From positions 1 to 14,260 of the forward strand of contig CACZOG010000027.1 in NCBI GenBank assembly GCA_902782715.1: 14,260 nucleotides of DNA, in the 5' to 3' direction. The notes below the pieces were generated by a model. It searched no databases. It was not told where the DNA came from and saw only the letters and a program-made list of their open reading frames with translations. The position numbers were made by a program, and so were the translations under genes. Positions within the stretch are counted from its first letter, which is position 1. Each line of letters starts with the position of its first letter. The stretch comes from an uncultured Lachnospiraceae bacterium (lineage in GTDB: Bacteria; Bacillota; Clostridia; Lachnospirales; Lachnospiraceae). Shown here piece by piece: positions 1-6,487 of this stretch.

Positions 1-219
1 ATCTTCGTACTCGTCATCTTCTTCGTACTCATCCTCAGACTCATACCCGTCATCTTCCTCGTATCCGGCTTCGTCATCTTCTGCATACTCAGCATCATCC
101 TCTTCGGAATACTCTTCTTCAGCTTCTGACGTCTCTTCTTCATATTCTTCTTCAGACGCGTCGTCTTCCGGATATTCTTCGTATTCTTCAGACTCTTCAT
201 CGGAAACGTCATCGTATTT
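1..219 (-). repeat. Low-complexity GAA/GAT/TAC-rich tract encoding the acidic tail
   Basis: On the minus strand this stretch is built almost entirely from GAA, GAG, GAT, GAC, TAT/TAC and TCT/TCC codons, giving imperfect repeats of the type EEDD-x-Y and EYEEDDE. The repeats are degenerate at DNA level with mixed synonymous codons, so this looks like selected protein composition more than a recent slippage expansion. The tract continues past the window edge. Confidence 0.6.
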
Positions 220-711
220 TGCTCTGTCTTTTACGGGTTTCTCATCGGAATCATCAAATTCCCAGTCATCCTCTTCACCTTTTGTCGATATATAATCGGA
301 ACCGGCTTCTTCGGCGTAATCTTCTTCAGCTTCAGCATTCTCTTCTGCATACTCCTTCGATTCGGATTCGATGCCGGCTTTAAGAGAAGCTTCCGAACCG
401 GCTCTTTTGACCGCGCTCTCTTTCAAGGCTTCCTTTTCGGATTCATCAAATTCGAAAACCTGGGTTACGCCTGCATTTTCCAGATTAAGGTCTATGACTC
501 TTGTATCTCCCATGCCCTGAAGCCCCGCCTCTTTGATAAGGGCATTTTCAACTTCGTCTGCCGAGAAAACCTGCGTTTCCTTCATCGCCATCTCAATATT
601 GCTCGCAAGCTCCGTATTGGGCTCGCCGAAATCATCGTAATCCACTTCCATATCGCCTACGGAATCAAGATCGATCATCTGTATGTCTGTATCAAATATG
701 TTTTTTTTCAT
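1..711 (-). CDS. Unrecognised protein with a long acidic Glu/Asp/Tyr tail (3' end outside the window)
   Basis: The reading frame is open from an ATG at 711 to the window edge, giving 237 residues with no stop seen. I translated it by hand. The start is supported by a GAGG ribosome binding site just upstream and by a strong promoter at 750-778. Residues 1-110 are mixed in composition and begin MKKNIFDTDI. From about residue 115 the chain becomes acidic, and about 45 of the last 70 residues are Asp or Glu, with nine Tyr spaced 3 to 11 residues apart and almost no hydrophobic or basic residues. I see no signal peptide, membrane segment or cysteine in the visible part. The tail is probably disordered. 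I do not recognise the family. Possible roles such as binding a basic partner or cations are guesses only, and a further domain could lie beyond the edge. Confidence 0.85.
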   Translation of the reverse strand, partial: MKKNIFDTDIQMIDLDSVGDMEVDYDDFGEPNTELASNIEMAMKETQVFSADEVENALIKEAGLQGMGDTRVIDLNLENAGVTQVFEFDESEKEALKESAVKRAGSEASLKAGIESESKEYAEENAEAEEDYAEEAGSDYISTKGEEDDWEFDDSDEKPVKDRAKYDDVSDEESEEYEEYPEDDASEEEYEEETSEAEEEYSEEDDAEYAEDDEAGYEEDDGYESEDEYEEDDEYED

Positions 712-749
712 TTTTTCCTCTTTTTGTATTTTTGTCCAAAGATAAGAGC

Positions 750-778
750 ATTTTATCACAAAATCCGTATTCTTTCAA
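750..778 (-). promoter_or_regulatory. Sigma-A-type promoter for the acidic-tail protein
   Basis: Read on the minus strand, the -35 box TTGAAA (773-778) and the -10 box TAAAAT (750-755) are separated by exactly 17 bases. A TGA directly before the -10 box makes it an extended -10. The expected start point lies near 743, leaving a leader of about 30 bases that contains the GAGG ribosome binding site before the ATG at 711. Confidence 0.7.
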
Positions 779-830
779 TATATATGCCCTTTAAGCACTT
801 TGACCACAATATAATGTTATGGCATTCCTC

Positions 831-857
831 TTTAAAGTCTTATTGCTGGACTTTAAA
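831..857. promoter_or_regulatory. Perfect 9-bp inverted repeat overlapping a promoter (possible operator)
   Basis: TTTAAAGTC (831-839) and GACTTTAAA (849-857) are exact reverse complements around a 9-base centre. The right arm overlaps the predicted -35 box of the following plus-strand gene. There is no T-run and no gene ending here, so it is not a terminator. A dimeric regulator site is the simplest reading, but no regulator can be named. Confidence 0.45.
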
Positions 858-875
858 AATGATATATAGTAAAAT
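847..875 (+). promoter_or_regulatory. Probable promoter for the membrane-anchored SGNH-like gene
   Basis: TGGACT (847-852, four of six matches to the -35 consensus) and TAAAAT (870-875, five of six) are separated by 17 bases. TTGCTG (843-848) with TATAGT (865-870) at 16 bases is a less well spaced alternative. Either would start transcription about 35 to 45 bases before the ATG at 918. Confidence 0.5.
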
Positions 876-917
876 GTCGTTTAAGCAGCTTTAGTTTAAC
901 GAAATCAGGATAAGGAT

Positions 918-1994
918 ATGGACAACAAAAAAAATACAAATAATAAAAAAACACCCGCAAAAAAACATAAAAAGAAAAGAGTACCCAATTTCGGCAGAAT
1001 AATACCCTGGGCACTCGGTCTTCTCATTGTTCTCGGAATAATAGTTTTCTTTATAAGAATAGCAGTCTGGGATCACGGTATCGAATACATAATCACCAAA
1101 GAAGATCTGGATAATATCGTTTTGGATACGAGGGACAATGTAGTTCTTATGCCCCCTTCAAAACTTCCCGATCAGACCTACGACGGAAAGACCACGGTTC
1201 TGGTTTTGGGAAACGACTCTTATTTTGAAGGAAAAGACGACAACTCCGGAATCATAGATTACATGGAAAGCGATATTCCCGATGTTGAATTCATCAACTG
1301 CTGCCTTCCCGGATCCGCATTGAATTCATACAATCTCGAAGAAAAATCCCCTTCGGTATGTCCCGAAGATTATTTCACCCTTTTCTGGCTTGCATTTGAC
1401 ATTACCTGGAATGACTTCACACGCCAGGAAGAAGCTTTGATGTATCTTGATCCCCTGCAGTATGATACTTCAAGATATCAGGAAGTAGTCAGAACGCTCG
1501 AAAGTCTTGATCTGGCTTCAGTTGATGTTGTAATGTTCTGCTACGACGGACATGATTACAGAAACGGTCGTCTTCCGATCAATTTCGTCGGAGAAAATGC
1601 ACAGACCGAAAATATCGAATCACTTCTCGGTTCTTTATATACATCTGTTTATCTTTTCAACACATATAATCCGAATATTCAGTATGTTTACGTTTCTCCC
1701 GCATTCTGTTACGGAATCGACGGAAACGGCGAGAAGGTTTCCTGCGCAATGTTGGATACAGGAAACGGAACGATCGCGGAAACATTCAACGCAGCCAATA
1801 TGGTTCGTGATTATTACGGAATATCCTATATCGATATGTACAGCGGTGTTGAGGTAAACGAAGAAAATGCCGATGAATATCTCGAAGACGACGGAATAAC
1901 TCCCAACAAAAAAGCCCGCCGTATGATGGCGGACCGTCTTGTTAAACTGTTGAATGATCGTTTTGTTGATCGTTCTTCGTCGGATACCAAATAA
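918..1994 (+). CDS. Membrane-anchored SGNH-hydrolase-like protein with substituted catalytic positions
   Basis: This 358-residue protein has a very basic N-terminus (residues 2-21, Lys-rich), one membrane segment at about 27-50, and a domain outside the membrane by the positive-inside rule. The domain follows the SGNH/GDSL block order. GNDS at 98-101 fits block I with its Ser, Gly132 in a CLPGSAL stretch fits block II, GHD at 211-213 takes the place of the block III GxND, and DGITPN at 325-330 takes the place of the block V DGxHPN. The usual block III Asn and block V His are therefore His and Thr, so activity may be lost or changed. An AAGGA ribosome binding site precedes the ATG. The gene stands alone after its own promoter, and its last 53 bases overlap the convergent membrane-protein gene. 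The family call rests on motif order only and is moderate. Confidence 0.85.
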   Translation: MDNKKNTNNKKTPAKKHKKKRVPNFGRIIPWALGLLIVLGIIVFFIRIAVWDHGIEYIITKEDLDNIVLDTRDNVVLMPPSKLPDQTYDGKTTVLVLGNDSYFEGKDDNSGIIDYMESDIPDVEFINCCLPGSALNSYNLEEKSPSVCPEDYFTLFWLAFDITWNDFTRQEEALMYLDPLQYDTSRYQEVVRTLESLDLASVDVVMFCYDGHDYRNGRLPINFVGENAQTENIESLLGSLYTSVYLFNTYNPNIQYVYVSPAFCYGIDGNGEKVSCAMLDTGNGTIAETFNAANMVRDYYGISYIDMYSGVEVNEENADEYLEDDGITPNKKARRMMADRLVKLLNDRFVDRSSSDTK

Positions 1995-3294
1995 ACGAAG
2001 CACATATTACCCAGATAACCGTGGAGCCGATGCTGACAGCATATGAGGTTCCTTCGAGTGAAAACAAAGTCTGAAAAGCCGTCCAGATCAGTCCTAAAAA
2101 GATTGTAAGCAGGACGGCTTCTATTTTTTTATGCCTTCCTTCTTCAAGTTTGATCTTATATTTTCCCTGCACAGCATTATTTACCGTTCTGACAATTGTC
2201 TGTAAAAGAGTTAAAAGACAAACCACGAAAAGTCCTCCAAGGGAGAATTTCATGTATATATTGGATGCATAAGGCGCTTCTTTTTCAAAGAGTCCGTAAT
2301 AATATCCGTGATGCGATACGAGTCTTTCAGACTTCATCTCGTATCCCGTGATAAAAGGTGCAGCATATCCTCTTAAGACATCTCTTACGTATCTTTTGAC
2401 GATCGTCTTTTTGTATCTGTAATAAGCGTTTTTATAAAGATTGTTCCATATGATATCCATGTCGAGATCGTCTTCTTCATAACGATGGATTATCTTCTTG
2501 AAATTTCTGTACGGATGTCCGAGACCGTAATCCGCATTTCTTATCACACCGAGTAAGTATTCGTCATGTTTTTCGTTCTTCTCATACTCAAGATAAGGAA
2601 CGATCACTCTTGCCGCAACCTGTTCTTCAAACGACTGATGGTATAACGTATGCTTGATGTTATTGTATGTGCAGTACTGCGGAAGAAGCATGATTATGAT
2701 CAGTATGCAGAATAAAAGAAGCGTGTTTCTCCAGGATTTGTCTCCTATGTTCTTTCTTCTTATGCCGATATTTCGGATCAGCTGTATAGTCAGAAACAAA
2801 AATGATTCCGCGATGCCGGCCCAGAAAGAAGGGCGGTTAAGATATGAAAGAAGGATAAGGATAACCAGGATGCCCAGAAGCTGATAAAGTCTCCTCTCAT
2901 GCTCTCCGTAAAAATATCTGATCGTAAATGTCAGAAGCAGAAGGAGTAAAGATACGCAGATTGAAAAAAGCGTGGAATCGAAATGAACGCTCATTACTGT
3001 CGGAAGCGTAACAATATACAGGGCGATCGGAATGATGCAGTAAATCTTTACCTTGGAGCCGATAACCTTATTAACTATGGTAATCAGAAGAAACAGGGAC
3101 GTCGCAAACATAAATATAAGACTAAAAAGTTCTTTATATCTGAAAACCTTCGCTCCGTTTTCGACAACAACCAGATTGTTAATAAGCCAGTATACCGCAA
3201 GAACGGTCTGTACGAGGCAGAGTGCCGTGAAAGCGGATATGCCGACTGTATCAATATATTCTTTTACGGATTTGATCTTCTCTTGGGATTTCAT
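1942..3294 (-). CDS. Unrecognised polytopic membrane protein with a large extracytoplasmic loop
   Basis: The 450-residue product has hydrophobic segments at about 18-40, 55-77, 83-101, 107-127, 137-151, 157-174, 190-205, 348-370, 391-411 and 416-436, so nine or ten membrane spans. A soluble loop of about 140 residues (206-347) is rich in Tyr, Lys and Glu. I do not recognise the family. The topology and a LNRPSFW stretch at 152-158 faintly recall GT-C glycosyltransferases and polymerases that work on lipid-linked sugars, but no catalytic DxD or DE pair is obvious, so this is only a suggestion. The ATG overlaps the stop of the SGNH hydrolase gene by one base (TAATG), which implies translational coupling. 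As the last gene of the operon it may act with that hydrolase on an envelope polymer. Its C-terminal codons overlap the opposite-strand gene. Confidence 0.85.
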   Translation of the reverse strand: MKSQEKIKSVKEYIDTVGISAFTALCLVQTVLAVYWLINNLVVVENGAKVFRYKELFSLIFMFATSLFLLITIVNKVIGSKVKIYCIIPIALYIVTLPTVMSVHFDSTLFSICVSLLLLLLTFTIRYFYGEHERRLYQLLGILVILILLSYLNRPSFWAGIAESFLFLTIQLIRNIGIRRKNIGDKSWRNTLLLFCILIIIMLLPQYCTYNNIKHTLYHQSFEEQVAARVIVPYLEYEKNEKHDEYLLGVIRNADYGLGHPYRNFKKIIHRYEEDDLDMDIIWNNLYKNAYYRYKKTIVKRYVRDVLRGYAAPFITGYEMKSERLVSHHGYYYGLFEKEAPYASNIYMKFSLGGLFVVCLLTLLQTIVRTVNNAVQGKYKIKLEEGRHKKIEAVLLTIFLGLIWTAFQTLFSLEGTSYAVSIGSTVIWVICASFIWYPTKNDQQNDHSTV

Positions 3295-4154
3295 TATTTA
3301 ATTTCCTCCATATACGCGGCCAAAGCCTTTGCATATGTTTCTTTGCCGTAATCGTTATAATGTATTCCGTCGCAGAGATACTGTGCGAAATTCTCATCAT
3401 TTATATCCATAACGCCGCTTACTTCGAAATAATAAACATTATCGAATTCATCGGCTATTTTAACAAGTTCTTTGTTATATTCTTCCCTGAATACCGCGGT
3501 TTTCGAATCGTAATATTCGTCTCTCTCGCCGCCCTGTATCAAAGTAGTGTAAGTTACTTCGGGGATTATGATCTTAAGATCGGGATATTTTTCACTTATC
3601 ATTCTGATCCCGTGTCTCATTGCCCCGGCATATGTATATTCGTCTTCGGGATCATCGCTCTTTGCCGGAACTCTTAAGAATGCATCGTTTATCCCGTAGT
3701 TTACGATCAGATAATCAGTCTTTTTTAAATCCGTTGCAAGCAGGAATTTCATCTTGTTGTTTGCATCGGAGAAAATGATCGAAAGGTTTCTTACGTCATC
3801 TTTAAAAGTGGCGGGATTTCCGCTTATCAGCGTATCGGACACATTGTAGAAATTTAACTTGTCCGAATAGTAATCCAGTTCTTTGCCGTTATTAAGCTTG
3901 CTTGCACATGTTCCGCCTACGGAACAGTTCTGCATCTCACAGCCCGTTTCCTTCTCAAGAAATGCCGCAAGGGTTTCCGTATTTCCGAGACTGTTGCAGA
4001 AAATGCTGTCTCCGACGATCACAATCTGTATTTTATTTTCATCAAGCGGGAAAGCATACTTTCTCGACGGAGCGGCAAATAAAACCGTAAGTATGAACAA
4101 AACGGTAAAAACAATCGTTGAAATTATACTGACAATTCGTTTCTTTTTCATCAT
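3294..4154 (-). CDS. SGNH/GDSL-type hydrolase with N-terminal membrane anchor
   Basis: The 286-residue protein starts with a basic stretch and one hydrophobic segment (about 7-27) that acts as a signal anchor or uncleaved signal, placing the enzyme outside the membrane. All four SGNH blocks are present: VGDS with Ser50, SVGG with Gly80, YGIND with Asn156, and DGIH with Asp262 and His265. The family removes or transfers acyl groups, often from polysaccharides, peptidoglycan or lipids; the substrate here is not shown. The gene begins one base after the murE stop. Two ATG codons are adjacent (4154 and 4151) with only a weak AGG upstream, so translation probably depends on coupling. Its last codons encode MEEIK and contain the ribosome binding site of the next gene. 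Position after murE and dapF suggests a cell-envelope substrate. Confidence 0.88.
   Translation of the reverse strand: MMKKKRIVSIISTIVFTVLFILTVLFAAPSRKYAFPLDENKIQIVIVGDSIFCNSLGNTETLAAFLEKETGCEMQNCSVGGTCASKLNNGKELDYYSDKLNFYNVSDTLISGNPATFKDDVRNLSIIFSDANNKMKFLLATDLKKTDYLIVNYGINDAFLRVPAKSDDPEDEYTYAGAMRHGIRMISEKYPDLKIIIPEVTYTTLIQGGERDEYYDSKTAVFREEYNKELVKIADEFDNVYYFEVSGVMDINDENFAQYLCDGIHYNDYGKETYAKALAAYMEEIK
3305..3309 (-). promoter_or_regulatory. Ribosome binding site embedded in the upstream coding end
   Basis: GGAGG on the minus strand lies inside the Met-Glu-Glu codons at the end of the SGNH hydrolase gene, 10 bases before the ATG at 3294. Together with the TAATG overlap it fixes the start of the membrane protein and indicates that the two proteins are made together. 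Confidence 0.7.
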
Positions 4155-4155
4155 C

Positions 4156-5619
4156 CTATACCAGTGTTTTCATGTAATCTTTGATAACTTCTTCTTCGGA
4201 AAAATGTCTCTTTACGCCTTTGACTTCCTGATACGTCTCATGGCCTTTTCCTATGAGCGCAACGATCTCTCCCGGCTTGGATATATCCAGAAGATGCTCT
4301 ATCGCTTCTTTTCTGTCATAAATAACTTCGAAAGGACAGTCATATTCCCTGATTCCTTCGATAATTGATTTATTGATATCGTCGATCTCCTCAAATCTGG
4401 GATTATCCTCCGTCAGAATGATATGATCCGAATATTTCGAAGCAGCAGAGCCCATATCGTGACGTCTTGCCACGGGTTTGTTTCCGCCTCCTCCGAAAAG
4501 GCAGGTAAGTTTCGTCGGATTGTATGCGCGAAGAGTCGAAAGAACGCTTTCCGTACTGATCGCATTATGCGCGTAGTCAATGATAAAAGTGCCTCTCGGT
4601 GCCGCTTCTTTGACAAGCTGCGTACGACCTTTAATATATACGTTTTTAAGGCCTTTGATAACGTCTTCATCGGATGCTCCGAGAATATGCGTTATTTCCG
4701 CAGCAATAAGAGCATTCTCGACATTGTGGATTCCCGGGATTCCGATCGTGATGTCTTTTTCGATATCTCCGTGCATCTTAAAGGATACGCCGATAAGGTC
4801 GCTTTCCCAGGTGTTCTTTATATCGTCTGCATAAAGATATGCACTCTCTTTAACGGATACCGTTCTTAAATTGCGTGGATACTCTGCCATCTCAAGCGAA
4901 TACTCGTTATCAAGGCAGATGACCGCGGTTTCCACCTGTTTAAAGAACTCTTTCTTGCAGTTTTTGTATTCTTCGAAATCCGCATGCTCTCCCGCTCCGA
5001 TATGATCGGGTGAAAGATTGGTAAATGCTCCGATCGCAAACTGCAGACCTTCTATTCTTCTTAATTTGACAGCCTGTGAGGAAACTTCCATAAATACGAC
5101 CTTACATCCCGCATCAGCCATCTTTTTAAAGAGTTCCTGAAGCTCATATGATTCGGGTGTCGTATTCTTTGTTTCGATGTGCGTACTGCCGATATATGCT
5201 CCGAGTGTTCCGATCATTCCGACCTTAACGCCCGAGCTTTCCATGATGCTTTTGCACATATGCGTGGTTGTTGTCTTGCCCTTGGTTCCCGTTACTCCGA
5301 CAAGGATCAGCTTCCCTGCGGGGTTGTCAAAGAAATTCGAAGCAAGGCGTGAAAGTGCGACTCTGGAATTCACAACCTTTATAACGGTCACACCCTCTTT
5401 TTTTACCTCAACGTCTTTTTCGACGATGATCGCATCAGCTCCTTTTTCAAGCGCGGAATCTATGTATTCATGCCCGTCGGTATTAAAGCCCGTAAGGCAT
5501 ACAAAGCAGCTTCCTTTTTCAACTTTTCTCGAATCGTAGCAGAGGCTTTTAACATCCGTATCCATGCTTCCGGCTTTCAATTCGTACATTATTCCTTCAA
5601 GCAGTTTCTCAAGCTTCAT
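4156..5619 (-). CDS. murE: MurE, UDP-MurNAc-tripeptide synthetase (meso-DAP adding)
   Basis: This is a cytoplasmic Mur ligase that uses ATP to add the third residue to UDP-MurNAc-L-Ala-D-Glu. The 487-residue chain has an N-terminal UDP-binding domain (about 1-100), the central ATPase domain with P-loop GTKGKTTT at 111-118, the TTPES substrate-contact stretch at 153-157, the probable carbamylated Lys222, and a C-terminal ligase domain. DNPR at 405-408 is the established signature of enzymes that use meso-diaminopimelate in place of lysine, which agrees with dapF directly upstream. GKGHE at 458-462 is also present. The usual DYAHTP motif reads DYAHNA (348-353), a mild deviation. I chose the ATG at 5619, preceded by AAGGGG nine bases upstream, over an in-frame TTG at 5637 with no better site. 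The start overlaps the dapF end by 11 bases. Confidence 0.95.
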   Translation of the reverse strand: MKLEKLLEGIMYELKAGSMDTDVKSLCYDSRKVEKGSCFVCLTGFNTDGHEYIDSALEKGADAIIVEKDVEVKKEGVTVIKVVNSRVALSRLASNFFDNPAGKLILVGVTGTKGKTTTTHMCKSIMESSGVKVGMIGTLGAYIGSTHIETKNTTPESYELQELFKKMADAGCKVVFMEVSSQAVKLRRIEGLQFAIGAFTNLSPDHIGAGEHADFEEYKNCKKEFFKQVETAVICLDNEYSLEMAEYPRNLRTVSVKESAYLYADDIKNTWESDLIGVSFKMHGDIEKDITIGIPGIHNVENALIAAEITHILGASDEDVIKGLKNVYIKGRTQLVKEAAPRGTFIIDYAHNAISTESVLSTLRAYNPTKLTCLFGGGGNKPVARRHDMGSAASKYSDHIILTEDNPRFEEIDDINKSIIEGIREYDCPFEVIYDRKEAIEHLLDISKPGEIVALIGKGHETYQEVKGVKRHFSEEEVIKDYMKTLV

Positions 5620-6463
5620 AACTGTATTCCCCTTCAAAGACCACGTAACTCGGTCCTTTCATATGTACCAGTCCTTTATCGTCCCACTTAACGTCAAGCG
5701 GTCCGCCTATCTGCATTACCGTTGCTTCTTTATCGCACAGTCCGAGTCTGACCGCAAAAACAAGAGCCGTACAGCAGCCCGTACCGCATCCTATCGTTTC
5801 TCCGCAGCCTCTTTCCCATTCGCGGATCTGAATATTCTTCCTGTCGATCACTCGCGCAAAAGTCACGTTTGTTCTCTTCGCAAAGATAGGATGAGTCTCA
5901 ATCGCGCGTCCGACATTTTCAATGTCAAGATTCTCAAGATCGTCCGTAAAGATGACTGTGTGCGGATTGCCCCACGAAAGTGAGGACATCCTTACATTCA
6001 TTATCCTTCCGTTTACGTTTACCTTAACGGTCTCGTCAAAGAACTCTTCGTTATCCGTATCCACGGGAATGAGTTCGGGAGTAAATACCGGTTCTCCGAT
6101 CTCGGCTTCGATATTTACAACCTCACCGTCCTCGACAGTCAGATAAAGGTTCTTGATCCCTCCGAGCGTTTCTATCGTAAGCTCGGTCTTATCCGTCATT
6201 TTATGGAAATATACGAATTTGGCAACACTTCTTACCGCATTGCCGCACATTTCCGCTTCGGTTCCGTCAGGGTCGAATATACGCATTTTAAAATCCGCTT
6301 TATCCGACGGGCAGATGAGGACTAGTCCGTCCCCACCAACGCCAAAATGGCGATCCGATATCTGAATCGCCACTTCATTCCAGTTAAGATCAGGCATTTC
6401 GAATGCGTTAACATATACGTAGTCGTTGCCGTATGCCTGCATTTTAGTAAAAGGTATTTTCAT
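5609..6463 (-). CDS. dapF: DapF, diaminopimelate epimerase
   Basis: DapF is a PLP-independent racemase that converts LL-diaminopimelate to the meso form, which supplies peptidoglycan and lysine synthesis. At 284 residues it has the usual length, formed by two similar halves. The catalytic pair is visible: Cys73 in the EMCGNAVR motif and Cys226 in the GETIGCGTG motif. GNDY at 12-15 and the GGDG stretch at 43-46 also match the family. A GAAGG ribosome binding site precedes the ATG. The gene lies 24 bases after the PLP-enzyme gene and overlaps murE, so its product is made next to the ligase that consumes it. Two extra cysteines (230 and 231) follow the second catalytic motif where Ala is common; no effect can be inferred. 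Confidence 0.96.
   Translation of the reverse strand: MKIPFTKMQAYGNDYVYVNAFEMPDLNWNEVAIQISDRHFGVGGDGLVLICPSDKADFKMRIFDPDGTEAEMCGNAVRSVAKFVYFHKMTDKTELTIETLGGIKNLYLTVEDGEVVNIEAEIGEPVFTPELIPVDTDNEEFFDETVKVNVNGRIMNVRMSSLSWGNPHTVIFTDDLENLDIENVGRAIETHPIFAKRTNVTFARVIDRKNIQIREWERGCGETIGCGTGCCTALVFAVRLGLCDKEATVMQIGGPLDVKWDDKGLVHMKGPSYVVFEGEYSYEA
5629..5634 (-). promoter_or_regulatory. Ribosome binding site that decides the murE start
   Basis: AAGGGG on the minus strand lies nine bases before the ATG at 5619, inside the final dapF codons. The alternative TTG at 5637 overlaps this region and would add six residues (start of MKGNTV) that are not typical of MurE. Confidence 0.65.
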
Positions 6464-6487
6464 AATACACCTTCGTTTAAATATTAT

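Noticed and set aside
800..815. TTGACC (800-805) and TATAAT (810-815) on the plus strand as a second promoter
   Set aside because: The two hexamers are only four bases apart, and neither has a partner at 16 to 18 bases.
1552..1857. Open frame of about 100 codons inside the SGNH-like gene on the same strand
   Set aside because: It lies entirely within a well-supported gene in another frame, has no ribosome binding site, and its product looks like frame-shadow composition.
2030..2042. Palindrome ATGCTG-A-CAGCAT just inside the convergent gene ends, considered as a terminator
   Set aside because: The centre is one base, too short for an RNA hairpin loop, there is no T-run on either strand, and the site lies within coding sequence.
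3883..4368. Plus-strand open frame of 161 codons antisense to the SGNH hydrolase and murE
   Set aside because: It crosses two well-supported minus-strand genes, has no convincing ribosome binding site or promoter, and shows no recognisable domain.
5620..5637. TTG start adding six residues to MurE
   Set aside because: The ATG at 5619 has AAGGGG at good spacing and gives a normal MurE N-terminus.
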